A stretch of DNA of 6,385 bases, from contig PWFZ01000469.1 in the NCBI GenBank assembly GCA_003555185.1, forward strand, positions 1-6,385. The letters run 5' to 3'. Of this stretch, positions 4,250 to 6,385 are shown one piece after another; the first letter of the stretch is position 1; each line of letters opens with the position of its first letter. The position numbers and the translations under genes were made by a program. A model generated the notes under the pieces. That model had not been told where the DNA came from. It saw only the letters and a program-made list of their open reading frames with translations, and did not search any database. Origin of the DNA: Balneolaceae bacterium. Its GTDB lineage: Bacteria > Bacteroidota > Rhodothermia > Balneolales > Balneolaceae.

Positions 4250-6385
4250 TTATTCTATACGTATAACAAGCGGAAAACCTTCCTTGTCATCGGGTTTCTC
4301 TGTCAGGAACAACAATTCATATAGCTCTCCGGTTCGCCATGACTCTACAAATTCATCATACGTTTTTGAGCCGGGATTTCCACTTTGTCCGCCAGGGTAA
4401 ACTCCGTACCCACGAACACCATCAGGATCAAGCTCTACAATCATCCTCCAGGAGGGTCCATGACTGCCCCTAATCGCATTAATTGACTCTGCTCCTCCAC
4501 TCGTAAACACATTCCGTATTCCAAGGCCCGGTATTTGAGACGTGTGGTCAAGATTTGTGTTTCCAACAAAACCCCATTTCCATTGTTCTCCCGGCTCTCC
4601 ATACCGGCTTTCCAAATTTTCAACCGCTGCTATAAATGATGGCAGAATTAAATCAGACAGAGTCTCCGTCTTACTTGTATAAACATTATTAAACCATTCT
4701 GAATCTGGTTCATTTAAGACTAAGTCTACAGTTACATCGCGATCAGGCCGACGCATGGGGAAATTTACATCATACTTATTATGCCAGATTGAATAGCTGA
4801 GTTCGCGCCACCATGCACGAAACACAGATGGCTCAATTGCGTCTCCATCATTTTTATAGTTCCAGCTTTGTAAATCGTCAATTAAACTCTGTTGGGTTTC
4901 ATTAAGTTTTGAGTTATCAATACCCTCAAGCAAAACAGGCAATAATTTATATGCGTGATAGCTAAAATTATCCATCAGCATCTCTTGAAAATCAGCTACG
5001 GTAATGTCTTTCATGTCACTTAGAAGATCATTAATTCGCCTACCACGCTCATAGGGGGCAAATCCGTCACCAAGGTAGTAGGGGTAATTTTCTGCTGTTG
5101 GAAATTGATTGGCTGCACTCAAAAATCCTCTTTCGGGATTGAGTGAATAGGGATTTTGCTCATACGGAATAAAACCACCCCAATCGTAGCGCGAATCGGC
5201 CCCATCGCTCACTGTTCGTCCCTGAAATTCCCATTTTATGGGCAATGCCCCTCCGGTCTGTATGGCAATATCCCCATCAATATCCGCAAAATTCATATTC
5301 TGCGCCGGTGCTTTATACGTTCTAAATGCATCCCTGAAATCATCGTATCCTTTTGCGCGATTCAGCTTATAGAATGTCAAGAGTTCGTTAGATTCATCAT
5401 GCCCAATCCACCGCAAAGCATGATCCTGCTGAATTACTTCACTAACAGACGTCTCACTTTCTGTTTCATGCACAGGTCCATGATGGGTAAATATAAGGGT
5501 ATCCGTTATGGATTCACTTCCTTTTACGTCGATAACTTCCATCCGCTTTGTAACCGGCAGCCATTCGCCATCGTGCAGATACTCCTCACGTTCATCATCA
5601 CGGAATGTAATGTCGTACCAATCCATAACGTCGGCCCCTGTATTGGTAGAGCCCCAGGCAATATGCTCATTGAAACCTACAATAACAGTGGGAGTGCCCT
5701 GTAAACTCACTCCATATGTATTTGAATCCGGTGTCCATAATTGAACCTCATACCAAATAGATGGTAAACTCATATTCAGGTGCATGTCATTTGAAAGAAT
5801 GGGGTATCCCCCTGCCGTTTTAGATCCATCCACCACCCAATTATTACTGCCATTTAATGGGTCAGGCTTCCAGTGTTCAATTTCCTGTGTGTAAGCTGGG
5901 CGATAAAGTGGGTTCGGTTTCTTGGGTATCTCAACATTAAAATCCCACTGTGTTTCCGAAGGTACAATCGGGTCCATTAAGTCCGGCCGGACACTTAAAA
6001 ACCGGTCAACAAATTCCTCACCTAAATAGGCTGCCGTATTACTTGTACGTACATCATCAGATCGTCCCGCCAGCATTTGGGTCATGTATTTTAGCAGCAG
6101 CGCCGTGTTAATGGGCTCCCACTTTGCCGGGCTCACGTTCAATAATTTATATTCCAGCGGATAGGTTTCATACCTCAGCGTATTGATATAAGCATTTACA
6201 CCTTTTGCATACGATTCAACGACAACTCTGATTGTGTCATCTTCCATTATACCCTCCATCGACTTTTCAGCGCCGTACATCATGCCAAGCCTTCGTTGTC
6301 CCCGATCGTATCCCACTAAATCCGGGCCCAGCCATTCTGCCAGCCGTCCACCAGCCGCCCTGATTTGAAGCTCCATCTGAAAAAG
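4250..6385 (-). CDS. Penicillin acylase family Ntn hydrolase (N-terminus beyond window)
   Basis: The frame stays open to the right edge: L-F-Q precedes the first ATG (6376), matching the family's ...LFQMEL.R.A.GRLAE segment. That Met is therefore internal, and perhaps 60-100 residues, including any signal peptide, are missing. From that Met, the autocleavage site is GSNNW with Ser177, the predicted N-terminal nucleophile of the beta chain (codon 5846-5848). Further landmarks are ILSNDMHLNMSLPSIWYEVQL (193-213), FNEHIAWGSTNTGADVMDWY (235-254) and, near the end, YPGGQSGNPGSKTYDEFVESW followed by GELYELLF. Counting from Ser177 as beta-1, beta-23 is His199, as in cephalosporin and acyl-homoserine-lactone acylases rather than the Gln of penicillin G acylase. 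The enzyme should mature into alpha and beta chains, usually in the periplasm, and hydrolyse an amide such as an N-acyl compound; the substrate is not predictable. It is the most upstream visible gene of the run, 10 bp before the amidoligase. Confidence 0.92.
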   Translation of the reverse strand, partial: LFQMELQIRAAGGRLAEWLGPDLVGYDRGQRRLGMMYGAEKSMEGIMEDDTIRVVVESYAKGVNAYINTLRYETYPLEYKLLNVSPAKWEPINTALLLKYMTQMLAGRSDDVRTSNTAAYLGEEFVDRFLSVRPDLMDPIVPSETQWDFNVEIPKKPNPLYRPAYTQEIEHWKPDPLNGSNNWVVDGSKTAGGYPILSNDMHLNMSLPSIWYEVQLWTPDSNTYGVSLQGTPTVIVGFNEHIAWGSTNTGADVMDWYDITFRDDEREEYLHDGEWLPVTKRMEVIDVKGSESITDTLIFTHHGPVHETESETSVSEVIQQDHALRWIGHDESNELLTFYKLNRAKGYDDFRDAFRTYKAPAQNMNFADIDGDIAIQTGGALPIKWEFQGRTVSDGADSRYDWGGFIPYEQNPYSLNPERGFLSAANQFPTAENYPYYLGDGFAPYERGRRINDLLSDMKDITVADFQEMLMDNFSYHAYKLLPVLLEGIDNSKLNETQQSLIDDLQSWNYKNDGDAIEPSVFRAWWRELSYSIWHNKYDVNFPMRRPDRDVTVDLVLNEPDSEWFNNVYTSKTETLSDLILPSFIAAVENLESRYGEPGEQWKWGFVGNTNLDHTSQIPGLGIRNVFTSGGAESINAIRGSHGPSWRMIVELDPDGVRGYGVYPGGQSGNPGSKTYDEFVESWRTGELYELLFLTEKPDDKEGFPLVIRIE

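Noticed and set aside
5156..5744. Overlapping plus-strand open frames of 182 and 78 codons inside the acylase gene
   Set aside because: They lie opposite a strongly conserved coding region, have no recognisable domain and have low-complexity, Cys/Ile/Ser-rich translations typical of antisense shadows.
4250..6376. Treating the ATG at 6376 as the true start of the acylase
   Set aside because: The frame continues upstream as L-F-Q, matching the conserved internal family segment, and about 60-100 N-terminal residues of the alpha chain would be missing.

Overview
The window looks like a stretch of a Gram-negative chromosome from the Balneolota/Rhodothermota part of the Bacteroidota-related bacteria. 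This is an inference from three things: the kinesin-light-chain-like TPR protein, of a kind commonly fused to Ser/Thr kinases in these groups; the moderate G+C; and the weak or absent Shine-Dalgarno sequences at several starts. No rRNA, tRNA, mobile element or CRISPR array is visible. Six protein genes fill almost all of the sequence. One is on the plus strand and cut by the left edge. Five are on the minus strand, the outermost cut by the right edge.

Left part (1-1208, plus): the C-terminal portion of a long TPR protein, probably a regulatory scaffold. It meets the minus-strand genes tail to tail across a 20-bp gap.

Middle (1229-2282, minus): two small genes. The upstream one encodes an exported DUF1326-type protein with a CxCxxxCxC cluster and a His/Glu-rich loop. 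The downstream one encodes a DUF4242 protein, a family with a nickel-binding member. They are 55 bp apart and may form a small metal-related transcription unit. The 171-bp region upstream (2283-2453) is the only sizeable non-coding stretch. It holds a good ribosome binding site, a 13-bp dyad and a weak promoter-like sequence.

Right part (2454-6385, minus): a tight three-gene run. In order of transcription it encodes a penicillin-acylase-family Ntn hydrolase (N-terminus outside the window), then 10 bp, a GS-fold amidoligase-family protein (Amidoligase_2), then an 11-nt overlap, a peptidase C26 / gamma-glutamyl-GABA-hydrolase-like class I glutamine amidotransferase domain protein with an unusual hydrophobic insert. 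One enzyme is predicted to make an amide bond and two to break amide bonds. The arrangement suggests an uncharacterised pathway that makes, trims or recycles an amide- or gamma-glutamyl-linked compound. This is the most interesting part of the window; its substrate cannot be read from the sequence.
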